A stretch of 64,000 nt of DNA, from contig BSBM01000753.1 of the NCBI GenBank assembly GCA_027924585.1, positions 22,340,501 to 22,404,500 on the forward strand. Direction: 5' to 3'. The stretch's first letter is position 1, and each line of letters opens with the position of its first letter. The notes under the pieces are model-generated. The model did not search any database. It worked only from the letters and a program-made list of their open reading frames with translations, and was not told where the DNA came from. Below are positions 32,648 to 44,461 of this stretch, piece after piece. The stretch is from Larix kaempferi (taxonomy: Eukaryota; Streptophyta; Pinopsida; Pinales; Pinaceae). Made by a program: the position numbers and the translations under genes.

Positions 32648-33669
32648 ACTTTTTCCATTTGATCTATGGTCTTCTTCATGCAAGAACTTTCAGGATGATT
32701 ACCCTTCTTACAGTATGTACACTTGGATTTCTCAAATTTATTTTGTTTGTCCTTCTTGGAGCTAGAGGGTCCTTCCGATGGAATAGACTTGGCATTCTGC
32801 TTGGGTTTAGATTGCCTCATTTCCTTTCCCTTGTGCTTCCCCTTTCCATTCGCATTTTTTACTTCTCCAACCACAAGAGCTTGATTATTGGAGGTCTTCA
32901 AGGCGCCCATCTGGATCAATTTGTCTTGTTCTTGGATGAGAGATTCAGTGAAAACATCTAAGGATGGCATCTTCCAACCAGTGATTGACATTTTCCCTGA
33001 ATGGAAGGTAGAGACAAAGATGGAGAACTCGAGACCTAGCTTGCTCAGAATGGATAGCACCAACTACTCATCCTTCTTCTCAATGCCACACTGATTTCAT
33101 TGCATGACCAAAGATTTAAATTTGGGAAAGAATTGCTAGATGGTCTCGAAACTGCTCGGTTGAAGAGAAATCAAGTCATTCTCTAGAATATGTCCCCTTT
33201 GCTCATATTGTTTTCTGAAGAGGGTCTCCAACCTCAACCATACCTCTCTTGGATTCTTCAATCCATCGAGGTGGAAGAGTAGATCTCTGTAGATATGAAT
33301 ACACATGAAACTGAATGCTTCATCCAATCTATTTAGATACTTGTCCTTCTCAACAACTGCTTGAGGTTCGAACTCCTTTCCCATTTTTACCCTATACAAT
33401 GACTTGTTGCGCAAGACCATCTGCATATCATCCCTCCAATCAAGGTAATTGAAGAGTGTCAGGATTGTGGGAGAGAGAGGAGCATTCAAATTCTCCATTA
33501 GAACTGCTTGAGCGAATACAAGGTGGTACTGTTGCAATTTCAATGACCTACAAAAAACTCTCAATTTTGGATATAGACTACTACTAAGCACTGTTTTAGG
33601 AAAATAGGCACATTTTTTCATATCCTTCACTCCTGGATAGACCTCAAAGTGTTTCTTCAATGAATTCAA
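32648..33669 (-). pseudogene. Copia B gag, separated from pol by the nested insertion
   Basis: The 177-residue frame 33136-33669 has the Copia gag helices (LNAPLSPTILTLFNYLDW, YRDLLFHLDGLKNPREVW). The frame from 33063 continues (SITGWKMPSLDVFTESLI) to a basic Lys-rich stretch and the knuckle CTYCKKGNHPESSC. It is cut at 32647 by the Gypsy LTR; the remaining residues read from that frame belong to the LTR. A stop or frameshift near 33063-33136 also separates the two parts. Confidence 0.92.
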
Positions 33670-33764
33670 TGCAATGGAACCATGATTTGTTGTGGAAATA
33701 TAGAGGCTTCCGGTGCACTATTGAAAGCAACTTCTCAACCTAAATGCACTGAGATGTAATACCA

Positions 33765-34418
33765 TGTGAAATTCTAAATCACAGCAGATCATGGAGCTGA
33801 GTACACCTCACAGAGAAAGAATGAGCAGAGAAATTGAGTTACAGTGAAAATTGCAGTAAAAAAGAGCAGACAATTAATCATGTATGAGAACTCAGATAGG
33901 AACATAATAATGTCACATGATCAAATAATCAATATAGTCAACAATGATGTTACAATGGAGATAATTCAAATCACGTAGGATAATTCGAGTCTCAATTGAT
34001 CTAGCATAGGAATTGTCACCACTGAAGTGCTTCAGAAGACCCAAACTCAACTAAATTGAACCTAAACTTAGTTAGTTGAAGACACAATCAGTTAACTGAC
34101 CAAGGAGGGCACATCAGTTAGTTTTCATACAAATCACTTAGAAAAGGGTGCATGAGGCCACAATTAGTGGCATTCAGAGCACAAACCCCCCACAAGAGTC
34201 ACCTAACTCAGGTGAAGTGAACTGGAACATTGAGTAGGCTCCTAAAAAATAGGGAACTGACATAAGTGGTTGTAAAATGATGCATGTAGGGTGCATAAGG
34301 TGATAGATGGATCCTGGATGACATATTCACACCAATAGGGGGGAAATGACATCATCAACTACTAGGAAAAAAAAATAATGCTAGGTAGGACAATGATGGA
34401 GTATTAATAGTCCTAACA
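33765..34418 (-). repeat. 5' LTR of Copia B (654 bp)
   Basis: Begins TGTGAAATTCT and ends CCTAACA, pairing with 12836-13495. Next to it the minus strand reads TGGTATTACATC (33753-33764), which keeps only the TGGTAT start of the Met-tRNA-type primer site. The site is either altered or of another type. Confidence 0.93.
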
Positions 34419-34423
34419 TACAA

Positions 34424-37125
34424 AACATACTAATTTTACTATAGTTGAACGAAGATTCTGAATCTTGTACAAATTTCATTGTTTGCTTCAGATAATACTT
34501 AGCTTTTTTATATTGATGTTTGAAAAAATGTCATTCTCTCTTAAGTATCCTATGGTCATTGAACTTGTCCACAACTTATGTCTATTTAATTTAAAATATG
34601 AAGTTGATAGTAATTTACTTCAATTTTTCCATAGCTGACTCTAAGTGCAATTTAGGTAAATACATTATTTGCAAAAGAAAATTTGTTTTAGAGCATATGT
34701 CATTGATCCTATAACCTTCCAAAGTCTTTTTCCAATGCATAGATTACAGTAAAAACTAGGAAAACATCATCTCAAGGATAATGTGTTCTCTATGCCAAGG
34801 CCTTTTGCATCTCGAAGTTTGCCTTGGTATATCATTGTTCCTGCCAGGGATCTCCTTCTTAGCAATTTACTTTCAGTTGGTTGTTGTTGATATCTATGGA
34901 AGATTATTGGTTGTTGTTCAAGTTCATGTAGTAACTAATTTTATGTTCAAGTACAATATTTCTTGGAGTTTAATTTTTTCATTTTGATTTTAGCAGATAG
35001 AAAATTAAGTACATGCTTTTCTTTCAGTCATTAGAATTTAGTTGAGAATGAATGGTTGAAGTTTATTTTTTTGCATTTTGATTTTAGTAGATAGAAGATT
35101 AGGTACATGCTTGTTGATTGTGTAGGCAAAAAATTCCATAGATTTGTGTAGGGATAAATCTTTGTCTTGAATTACAGATCTGCATGCTGAAACTTAAGTC
35201 GTAGATGACATGGATCATTAAATGAACAATAAACTAAAGACAAAAACAACAGTACACCGAAATAACACCAAATAGATCTAGATATTCTATTCACTTGAAA
35301 GCTAAACTATACAAAAGCACTCCCTACCATAGAGGCAAGGAGGCATGCTATTGCAAACCCTGGCTTCTCAAAGCCCTCGAGTCAAACTCAAATCCCGAAT
35401 AGTTGATGCCTCATAATTTGCTTATCTTTCTCTCTTCCCAAGGTATCCTTATATAGGCTCAAGAATCCTAAATGAGTCATAAAACCTAACACTAATGAGG
35501 TGAGTCATTACATTTTATTAAGTTTGACCATTTTTCTCTTGTACAAAATATATTCCCCCTTTTACATCATTATGCATAGTTGGGAACCAACAATGTTTTG
35601 CTTTTAGCTATTAGAACTTAGTGTATGAGAATGAATTGTTGAAAATTAGACTCTTAATTATGAATATGGTGTAAGTCCATATGATCAGCTAAAATGCACA
35701 ACGATAATAGTGATAGTTTAGCTCATGGAATAATATAAAAAAAAAAAAACTTGAATATGTAGGCATGACTCATACTATGAGTTTATAGCATTTACATTGC
35801 GTGGGTTGCTATGGACACTAAATAGCTTATCACTAATACAAAGGTTGTGGAAATGCTCGTGCAAATTTTTTAGGTATTGTATATAGCTAATCTCCGTTGA
35901 ACCTTTTCCAATTGCACAACAACCTTTATCAATATTTCTGTGTCAACAATTGTGTGCTTAGGCCTTTGGTCCTATTGGCATTTTTTATAATTTTCCTTCT
36001 AACAACATTCTAGTATATTATCTTCACTAGCTATAGAGCCTTTTATGCCATATGTCCAGTATGCTTGAATATTAAGTTTTTATGGCTCTGGTATGATTCC
36101 GATCCAATATTTCTATTGATGTAAATTGTTATAGATATTACAAATGCTGCATTTTTGTGTATACAATGCAAGCCTCTCTAGTATGGTGCAAATGCAAATT
36201 TTTTTCACAAAACAATAGATTTGGATTGCTCTCATATTAATATGGAGCCAAATGAATTTGATTTGTAGCCTATTATCCCATTATTTGATTTATTAGATTT
36301 GGTACAAAGTATTGTGCTGAAATCTTTGGATTGAAAATTAAATTGGCCCATTGTTGTCATGCAGTTTGAAGTTTCAACTCTATGCATAGATCCCAGCTTT
36401 TGCTATCCGGGTTGTGGAATTTTATGACTTTGACACATCTTTTGATCAAATTGCTCCTTGGGTTGACTAAATAGAACTTGTTCATTGTGGCAAACTCCTA
36501 TTGATGTTGACCTTTTGGTCACGCAACTCAATTACTATACTGATTATAGAATTCAATAATTTTCCCCTTGCCATTGGCTAATTTTTTCCTTTGCGTTGCT
36601 GGTGCATTTTCAAATTGCTTTTAATTAGACTAGCACTCCCAAAATTGCTCGCTTCTTCGATCAAATAAGCCTCAGTAAAAAACCTCGCGTGACTCTTGTT
36701 TAAATATTTAAATTAGTCAAGTTAAAAAAATAAGATTTTAATTAAAAATTCTATTTATAATAAAAATAAAATATTAAATATAATTTATACTTCACATATT
36801 TATTTCTTTAATCTTAGAAAGGAAATTCTAAAATTTTAATATAACTTCGTACTTATTATCCTCCAATGGAAAAGAAATCTACTCATACTTATTATCCTCT
36901 AATGGAACTTTTAATATAAAGTTGTTATTCTCTTCAAAAGAAAAAATCGTACTTTTACTAGGCGTAATTAAGTACATGTTTGGTGAGGTGGATCACTGGA
37001 GTGGCACACTTGTGTGCACAGGGATTCAACATATCCCACTTTGCTTCTCCACCTTCACTGTCGCTTTCTCCCAACAATTTTGAGATATTCCAGGCACACT
37101 AATCTTGGCTCTCATCTCCTTTACA
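34424..37125. other. Intergenic DNA, one possible solo-LTR-like segment
   Basis: AT-rich, with no recognisable gene. At about 35118-35560 the minus strand shows a purine run (AAAAGGGGGAA) and, about 110 bp further on, a TATATAAG box. That resembles a PPT and LTR promoter, but I could not fix its ends. A TATA-like CTATATCAAATA near 37125 could serve the methylesterase gene downstream. Confidence 0.4.
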
Positions 37126-37205
37126 AGCTATATCAAATAAACTAATCTTCCCGTGTAGAAAGAGCCCAATCTAATTCTCATAGACGAAGTTGGCAACTGT
37201 ATTCC

Positions 37206-37298
37206 TTGTTCAGCTCTACTGCTATGATGGTGTTGCAATGGAATAGAACTGTTGGAACCCTCGGTGTCATGCTGCTCCTTGTTTCTATTCATGTTCAG
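37206..37298 (+). other. Possible upstream exon encoding a signal-peptide-like sequence
   Basis: An ATG-led stretch of 31 codons ends in a hydrophobic run (TLGVMLLLVSIHVQ) and a good donor CAG|GTAATC. The acceptor TTCTTTGCAG ends at 37367. Splicing these gives an in-frame TGA at 37392-37394, so the exon does not join the hydrolase frame as read. It is either a 5'-leader exon with a chance hydrophobic frame, or an old signal peptide disconnected by a small indel or using another splice site. Confidence 0.4.
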
Positions 37299-37390
37299 GT
37301 AATCCAATCCCAAAACTTGAGCAGCCTCTTCTGTTTTGTTTTGCTTTATTTTGGGTTTTCTTTGCAGGAGAGCAATGATGAAGTCTCACA

Positions 37391-39336
37391 ATGAGGAGAT
37401 CTGAGTTTTTTTCTCTTGAAAATGATCAGGATGTAGAAGGAAAACAGCAGCACTTTGTGTTGATTCATGGACTTGGGCATGGAGCATGGTGTTGGTATAA
37501 AATTGTAACTCTGCTTAAACAAAAGGGGCACAGAGTGGCTGCCCTGGATCTCACCTCCAATGGGATAAACAGGGCAGCCTCTACAGATCAAGTCAATTCA
37601 ATTGCACACTATGCAGAGCCACTGCTACAATATATCAGCAACCTCAGCAATGATGCGAAGGTAGTTGGATTCTCTGGATTCTAACCTGTCATTGTAGGTT
37701 TGAGAATGGTGATCTAAAACAAAACTGATGACAGGACTATGAATATCTCAGGCAATTATGAATATTGGATGTTTTCAGGATGTTTCTCTTTATTGTTCTC
37801 ATAGAGCCCTTGCTATAAAAGGTGTGGACATGCAACAAAGGCTAGCATTTTATGCTCTTTTCAGACATTTTTCCTTTCCGTTTTGAGCTAATAAAGTTCA
37901 AGGCTCAACCATATTTCCATAGGGATTCATGTTCTCACTGTGGCTTGGGAAGTCTGAAAATAACCCTCTCAATAGGCTTCTCATTGATTATGTTTCATAT
38001 TTAGATGACAAAACATGCTCAGCCTTTTGTTATGTGATTGATGAAATTGCCGTTGAATAGCATAGGAGGGCATGTTTGTAAGGAGGAAAATTGAAGCATG
38101 CCATGGTATTAGGGCCAAATGACCGGTGCGGATCTGCCTAGCCACATAGAGAATGTAGGCAGTTAAAAACAGAGGAGTTGGGCTTTGAGGCCTGGGTCTC
38201 ATTAGCTCAGAACCAAAATTTGAAACAGCATTATGTTGTCCTCTGGTTGGCCGGAGGTGTTACTGGGTTGGGATAAACAACCCTTCCAAGTTAGGTAGGA
38301 TGTTACTATGTTTATTAGATTGCAACAATACTCGAAATCTTCAGTTATGCATATATTGACCTTTGAGAAACTCTGATCTTCAGCATGGGTTTTTCCAACG
38401 TATATTTTTCTTACTTTTACCATGGCCTTTGAAGGGCATTGAAGGCTTCGAATTCTATCTATGGCAGGTGACTCTTGTAGGTCACAGCCTGGCTGGATGC
38501 CCATTATCATATGCGATGGAGATGTATGCAACCAAGATCTCCAAGGCAATATTCATAGCTGCATTTACTCCTCGAAACAATCAGAGCTTCCTTAGCTCTG
38601 CCCACCCGAAGGTGTGATGCAGACTTTGCTTTCTTTTAAACCTGATCCCTGTATTACTAAAAGGGATGGATGGAATTATGATGCATACCCCTTTGAATTG
38701 TGAATTAAAATTTATTGGATAATGGATTTCTATGATGTGTGCAGACGTTCCCAAGGCTGGTGGAAAAAGGAGTAGTAGTACTAAATATGAAAGAAGATTC
38801 AGAGCTACCAACATCTGCTTCACTGGTTCTTCACCATGCCAAGTCCTATCTCTACAACGAGAGCCCTGAAGAGGTATTTACGCCTTGAATTTATCTCTAT
38901 TGGATTCCAACACACGGCTGTATGATGTTATTGGATTTATGTGTGAAAATATAGTGGGATATTCCCATGTTGCGCTTCGTGGAATTGTTTCGTAGCTTTT
39001 CTTCCCTCTTCCATTCATTTGATTGAGGAATAGTTTGTTTCTGCCCTGACTTACTTAGTACCGCAGGACTCGAACCTTGCACAATCTGTTCTAACTCCAA
39101 CTCCATATCCAGTCTCGGTGGAGTTCCTGAAGCTGTCCGAGGAGAAGTATGGAAGTATCAGAAGATTTTATGTCATGTTAATGAAGGACAGATTGTTCTC
39201 TCCAGAGCACCAGGAGTACTCCATAGCACAGAATCCCCCAGAAATGGTATTCAAAATGCATGCCAGCGACCATGCTCCCTTCTTCTCACAGCCTCAACAG
39301 CTCTGCAATCTCCTCATTCATATTGCAACTCTTTGA
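37391..39336 (+). CDS. Methylesterase-family alpha/beta hydrolase (MES/SABP2-like), four coding exons
   Basis: Exons 37391-37660, 38468-38611, 38745-38873 and 39067-39336 have GT-AG introns in phase 0 and give 270 residues, close to the family's usual 260-270. HFVLIHGLGHGAWCWYK near residue 20 is the family's oxyanion-loop start. The nucleophile is Ser97 in GHSLAG, the acid Asp222 in MKDRLFSPEHQ and the base His250 in SDHAPFFSQPQQL, so the triad is complete. Relatives hydrolyse methyl esters of salicylate, jasmonate or IAA, or act as nitrile lyases or alkaloid esterases; substrate cannot be told here. The usual GHSxGG is GHSLAG. Start chosen at 37391 because it follows the leader intron and gives a normal length. 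It is the only intact host-type gene in the window. Confidence 0.88.
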
Positions 39337-39344
39337 AGAATGCA

Positions 39345-39650
39345 GAGGAGAGTATTGATGGCAATACATTTTGGTCTTCTGAAAAACCTTTTCAAGTCAG
39401 TATGTCAAGTGGTTGTATAGTCTCTATATAGAGAGTTACATTTAGAGGTGGTTGTATTGATGGCAATACATTTTGGTTTAAAAAAAAAAACTTTTCAAGT
39501 CAGTGGGTCAAGTTAGTCTCTACATACAGAATTACATTTAGAGGTGGTAGTATTAGAATAGCTAGGTATTTTTAATACATACAGAATTACATTTAGAGGT
39601 GGTATTACATTTAGAGGTGGTGGTATTAGAATAGCTAGGTACTTTTAATT
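39345..39650. repeat. Short imperfect repeats in the 3' flank of the methylesterase
   Basis: The word GATGGCAATACATTTTGGT occurs twice (about 39358 and 39459), ACATTTAGAGGTGGT occurs at least four times, and TATTAGAATAGCTAGGTA twice. These are local duplications in the gene's 3' untranslated or downstream DNA. Confidence 0.75.
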
Positions 39651-41800
39651 CAATTCAGTATGTGGAAGACATCCTGTTCTTATCAATTCAGATAGACTCA
39701 TCAAATAAAAAAATTAAAATCCGTATAGATCTATTTTAAATCAAAATTTATTAATGTGTAAATGGACAGGGATCTAAATCCAAATTTATTAATGTTTAGA
39801 TGGACAGGGATCCAATTTCTTGATATGTAAATTTTTACATTTTATGAAATTGAATTCTTTGTGTAAATTTTTTATACCTCAAGAAATTGAATCTTTTTTG
39901 GTGTGTAATAAATAGGATTTAAAATGGATCTATGCTGGTTTCTATTTAAAGTGGTTGTAATAGTTGTATTTTGTCAATTATACTAATTTTTCATTATCTA
40001 AATTCTATTTTCATCATAAAAATATTAATATATATTAAAATATAATTTTTCATTATTCAAATTATACTTCCATCATTAAAATGAATAATTCAAATTATAC
40101 TTGCATCATAAAATGAATAAATTGAGTGCTTTCAAATGTCTCTTTTGTAATTGATATATGTAATATTTGCAACTTATTTTTGTAATTGGTTTATATAATA
40201 TTTGCAACTTATTTTTGCAATTCCCATAAATAAATAAAGTCAACGTCTTCCTTTTGCACTCAGTTTGTATAATTCCGAAAAAAAAATCAGCTTTTTCATA
40301 TACCTTTTGCACTCAGTTTATATAATTTGTACAACTAATTTTTACAATTCCAACCATTCTAGCTGACATTTTTTTTTAATAAATAATCAAAACGTATAAC
40401 GTCGTTTAGAATTTATACTATTAGTTACATTTTCACAACACAACTTTTTATTATATTATAAAAGAAGATAAATGATTACAACGTTATACATTTAGAATAT
40501 ATACTACTCGTTACATTTCAACAAAACTTTCATTATTATATTATAAATGAAGAGATTTTCATAACTAGTTGAAGTAAACGTCTAAAAAAGAAATGTATAA
40601 TGGCGGCTACATCAGTTAGTGCAATCTTTATAAATATTAGATTTTCAACAACTTTAAAAGTTCCAAGTCAATTAATGAATTTGTATCATAAGTATAGTAT
40701 TATATTAGGAGGGAAGGAAAATTCATAACTATTATATTACGAGGGAACAAATTTTTACATAATATTTAAATTAAGAATTCAATAAGAAATTTGTATAAAT
40801 AGTTTGAATGAAGGATTTAATTATACATAGTATATCAGGTTCTCCCTTTTGGAGAAGATCGCCGTTTTGAGAATCGTTTGCAGTTTGGAGAAGATCGCCG
40901 TTTTGAGAATTGTTTTGCAGTTTGGAGAAGATCTCGGCGTTGAATAGCGAACCCATTTTGGATAAGATCAAGGCCTTGAGTTGTGCGCCACTGCGCCCAA
41001 CCGTCGGGGCTATCTGACACGTCCACCAAGGATAAACTTTCTATTTTAAATAAGAAAAACATTACATATTTATATTGTTAAATTTTCTTTATTGAAGTTA
41101 TAGGGAATTAGTTATTCTTGACTTACAAAACTATGACTACAAATACAAATAACTTTACTTAGCCCTAAGAATTCTTCTCCACAACATGCATTGGCTCTTA
41201 TGAAAGTTGTTATTACTCGCTCGATATTTCGGGAGAAGAACAATGAAAATTCCCTGCAAACCCTTCTCTGCAAACCCGTGCTTCGTAGTAACCATGGAGT
41301 CAAGTTCGCTTTCCATTATAGAACCTAGTACCAACCATGTTAAAAGAGTGGGAATTTAATTTTTTTTTGACTTTTTTTTGTTAGTTGGCTTCATTTTACT
41401 GGTGTATATGTGTTTTTATTAGGGTTTGAGCTTGGATTGGATACATTACTTTTTATTTTTATTGGCAATCGACTTGGCATTTGGATACTCCTATTTTCAT
41501 TCATTTCGTACATGTGGGGGCTGCAGTTGTTATAAGTGGCTTTTGTTCTAGTGACAGAGTTGAGGTAGGTTTTTTATTTAATGTATTCATATGGGGCATA
41601 GGGAGGATGCTACATTTTGTCAAGCGGTTAGTGTCTAGCATGATGTGAAGACAAGTGGCTTTGTAACGAACATGAAACAAGACCTTATATTTGACAACCA
41701 CACTCCTCAAAAGTCAGATGCTAATACTTGTCCAATATCCGATGTGGATCTTGTTTTGGCGAGGCAAGATCAAATATTGTCAGGGTTTCTAGACAAGAAT
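39651..41800. other. AT-rich intergenic DNA with a small triplicated motif
   Basis: Very AT-rich to about 40830. At about 40852-40935 the word GGAGAAGATC(GCCGTTTTGAGAAT) is repeated three times with 36-38-bp spacing. No coding region is recognisable. The promoter or 5' end of the LINE may lie in the last few hundred bases. Confidence 0.55.
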
Positions 41801-42127
41801 AACTAGGGTTTGATATTGAGGATCGTGCTTAGACTACAGATGATCAGCTAGTACATAAAGGGGGGGATGATCATAGAAAGGGTTTTCTGGGTTTGTTGGG
41901 GCCAGAGGAAAAAGGCCGTAGGCATTTGAAATCATTTACGGTAATAGCCGGGAAGGAATTGTTTGTGCTTAGGAAAGATGTGAATATGGACCATGTAGAA
42001 ATCCTTTCACAAAGGGCTCACATTAAACTGAATAGGTTGGAATGGATTAATTGGGTTGCAGATACTTGACAGTCGGATATATATTATAGTCCAAGAATCA
42101 ATTCTATGAAATGAATGGACATGCTTC

Positions 42128-43267
42128 ATGTTTGTGTCGACTAAGCATGCACAAAAAATGTTGGCCTGGTTTTGGGTGATCAGTAAAGGGTCCCTGGTAC
42201 TCATCAGATGGCACCTGGGTTTTAATCCTTTAAGGGAGGAGATCGTTAAGAGGCACCTGTGGTTACTGCTTCCTGGATTTCCATTACAATTATGGACTAA
42301 GAACATTTATGTTGCATTAGCTAATAAATTGGAGAAATTCATATTATTGGATGAAAAAATGCTCCATTTCTAAGATAAGTAGATGGCATCTATATTGGTA
42401 GAATTTGATGTATCTATGGGTTTGCCGAAGTATGTGGAGATTGTCTGGGGTAAATGGAGGTTTCTACAACGCCTTGATTACTTGAATGTACCTTTTCGAT
42501 GCCATCTGTGCAGACATACTAGCCATCTTAGGGATATATGCTCGAGGACTTTGTATGAGTCATTGGAAGAAAGTGATGACAAGGATATTGCACTAGTTGT
42601 GGATTTAAATGGTCATTCACTGGCTAATGAGGGCGAAGACGATCTTCTGATTGTCAATGTGGCTCAAATGGACCCTATCTCATCTTCAACAGTGGAAATA
42701 TTGGAATCTGACGTACGTAAGTCGATTGCTAACTCCCCTCCTTTATATGCAGGTATTTTTTCTGAAGATTTAAACTTTATAAAGTCTGTAGAAGAGGATT
42801 ATGATGGAAAATCACTGCTTGGGGTTTCTAGTTTAAGGTCTGGTCTTGAGTCCAATATTCTTGAAGAGGATAGGTTGGGGATTTCTGATTTTTCATTAGA
42901 TTATCCTTATGTAGCTACTCGTTTTGGTACAAATTTTGTTGACTATTTTTCTACTAAGGGTGGGGATTTTTCAGTTTTGGTCAACTATAATGGGCTCATC
43001 GATAATTTTTCTCAGTTTTCTAAAGATGGTGTTTTCCCTGTAGCAGCTCAAACCTCATCCAAATTTGGCTATTTAAGAGATGTAAATGTATTGGAGTCTT
43101 CTGGTATGATTGGCAGGGTTTCTAGACCTCTTTCTCCTAAGGTTCCTAAGGTTTTAGAATCTGTAGATGGGGATTTTTGGGATTCCTTAACAAATTTGGG
43201 GGTTTCCCTTTATAATCCTCCTTTGTTTAAAGACTTGCATAAAAAACCCCTTTATCGGTATACTTGA
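42128..43267 (+). pseudogene. LINE ORF1 (gag-like, DUF4283 and zinc knuckle)
   Basis: 42128-42373 reads KMLAWFWVISKGSLVLIRWH and LPGFPLQLWTKNIY, the DUF4283 pattern of plant LINE ORF1. After a short stop-containing gap, 42383-43267 gives VEFDVSMGLPKYVEIVWGKW, YLNVPFRCHLCRHTSHLRDIC (a CCHC-type knuckle) and a long acidic, Ser-rich tail without known domain. ORF1 binds LINE RNA. Confidence 0.85.
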
Positions 43268-43514
43268 ATTCTCATTTCATGAAGCCTAAGGTCATTCATG
43301 TAAACTCTATTCATCACCAAAATGTTACCATTCAAGAAAGGAATAAGAAGAAAGGAGTTCATTCTAAGAGTGGGGTTATTGATGATTCTAATAATAGGTA
43401 ATACATACCACTCTCCTCTAGATTGAAGGATGCTTCTTTACATTGCTCATCTGATGTTATGAATTCTACTTCTCATGCCCTTAGAGATTCGGCGCCCATG
43501 AAGAGGGGTGACAA

Positions 43515-44400
43515 ATGATCTTGATGCCCTTCAACATCAAAGGTACTGGGGGCTTCTCAAATTTTTGAACCCTTAGGAGGATGTTTGAGAAAACAAAACC
43601 TAATATAGCCTTAATTCAAGAAAAAATGTGTATGGTCATCAAAGCATGTGAGATCTTCCTAAAACTCTTTCTAGGTTGGGAAGCCTATGCATTGGATGTG
43701 GATGGTCACTCGAGGGGACTATTAACCATATGGAACCCTCTTGTTCATATTTTAAATCATTTCATACATGTCCAGGTAATATTGTTGGAGGGTAGAATCA
43801 AAGGTATTGATGAGGCATTGCGAATCATTAACTACTATGGACCGTATAAGGATCAACATTTATTCTGGGATATTGTGGATGCCAATTTATTATTAAGTGA
43901 TACTAGACTTAATTTTGCGAGGGATCTCAATTTTATGATGAATGCATTTTAAATCTGGGGGGATGACACTAGAATGGACACACTTTCTAATTATTTTCAA
44001 CAGCTATTCCAGAAATATTAGATGTTGGATGTTATTCCTTCTAAGTTATTCCCAACCTAGAAAATGGTAGGGTTGGTGGTGCATGGTTATGTAAGATACT
44101 AGACCGATTTTTATTGTGGAGGCTCTAGTAGGTTCATTGAGTAGATACAGGTCTTGGGCTATAAACTCGTCAATATCAGAGCATACGCTTATGTCTTCAA
44201 ATTGATGGTGTGCCTTTATATCACAATTTTCCATATAAATTCAGCCATGTATGGATAAGCGATGAAGAATTATGTTCATTGGCTAGAGAAAAATGGAGCA
44301 GTGTTTCAGTATCTACAATGGTTAGTGCCATGGAAAGGTTGACTACTACGCTCAAATGTCTGAAAAGAATGGTTGTGTTGTGGGAAAGGGAGAAGAAATA
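43515..44400 (+). pseudogene. LINE endonuclease region (APE type), heavily broken
   Basis: Starts with MPFNIKGTGGF, a match to the N-terminal N-I-R-G block. KPNIALIQEKM is the L-Q-E-x-K block with the metal-binding Glu. LLTIWNPL and NYYGPYKDQHLFWDIV follow. After about 43952 only scattered fragments survive among stops. The enzyme nicks target DNA to start reverse transcription. Confidence 0.85.
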
Positions 44401-44461
44401 GAATTTAGGTCTAGAACTTATATATATTGAGGATAAACTGGCAAGAGTATATGAAGCAAAT

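Larger units (their letters stand above)
12836..34418 (-). mobile_element. Ty1/Copia retrotransposon (Copia B), split by a nested Gypsy element
   Basis: The two LTRs (12836-13495 and 33765-34418) are flanked by the same five bases TACAA (12831-12835 and 34419-34423), so this is one complete insertion. Read on the minus strand it goes: 5' LTR, gag (32648-33669), nested insertion, protease/pre-integrase, integrase, RT, RNase H, PPT, 3' LTR. With the Gypsy element removed the Copia is about 5.8 kb, normal for the superfamily. Its coding region is broken by several frameshifts and stops and has changed catalytic residues, so it is dead. The LTRs differ at roughly one base in ten, so it is clearly older than the nested element. 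Confidence 0.95.
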
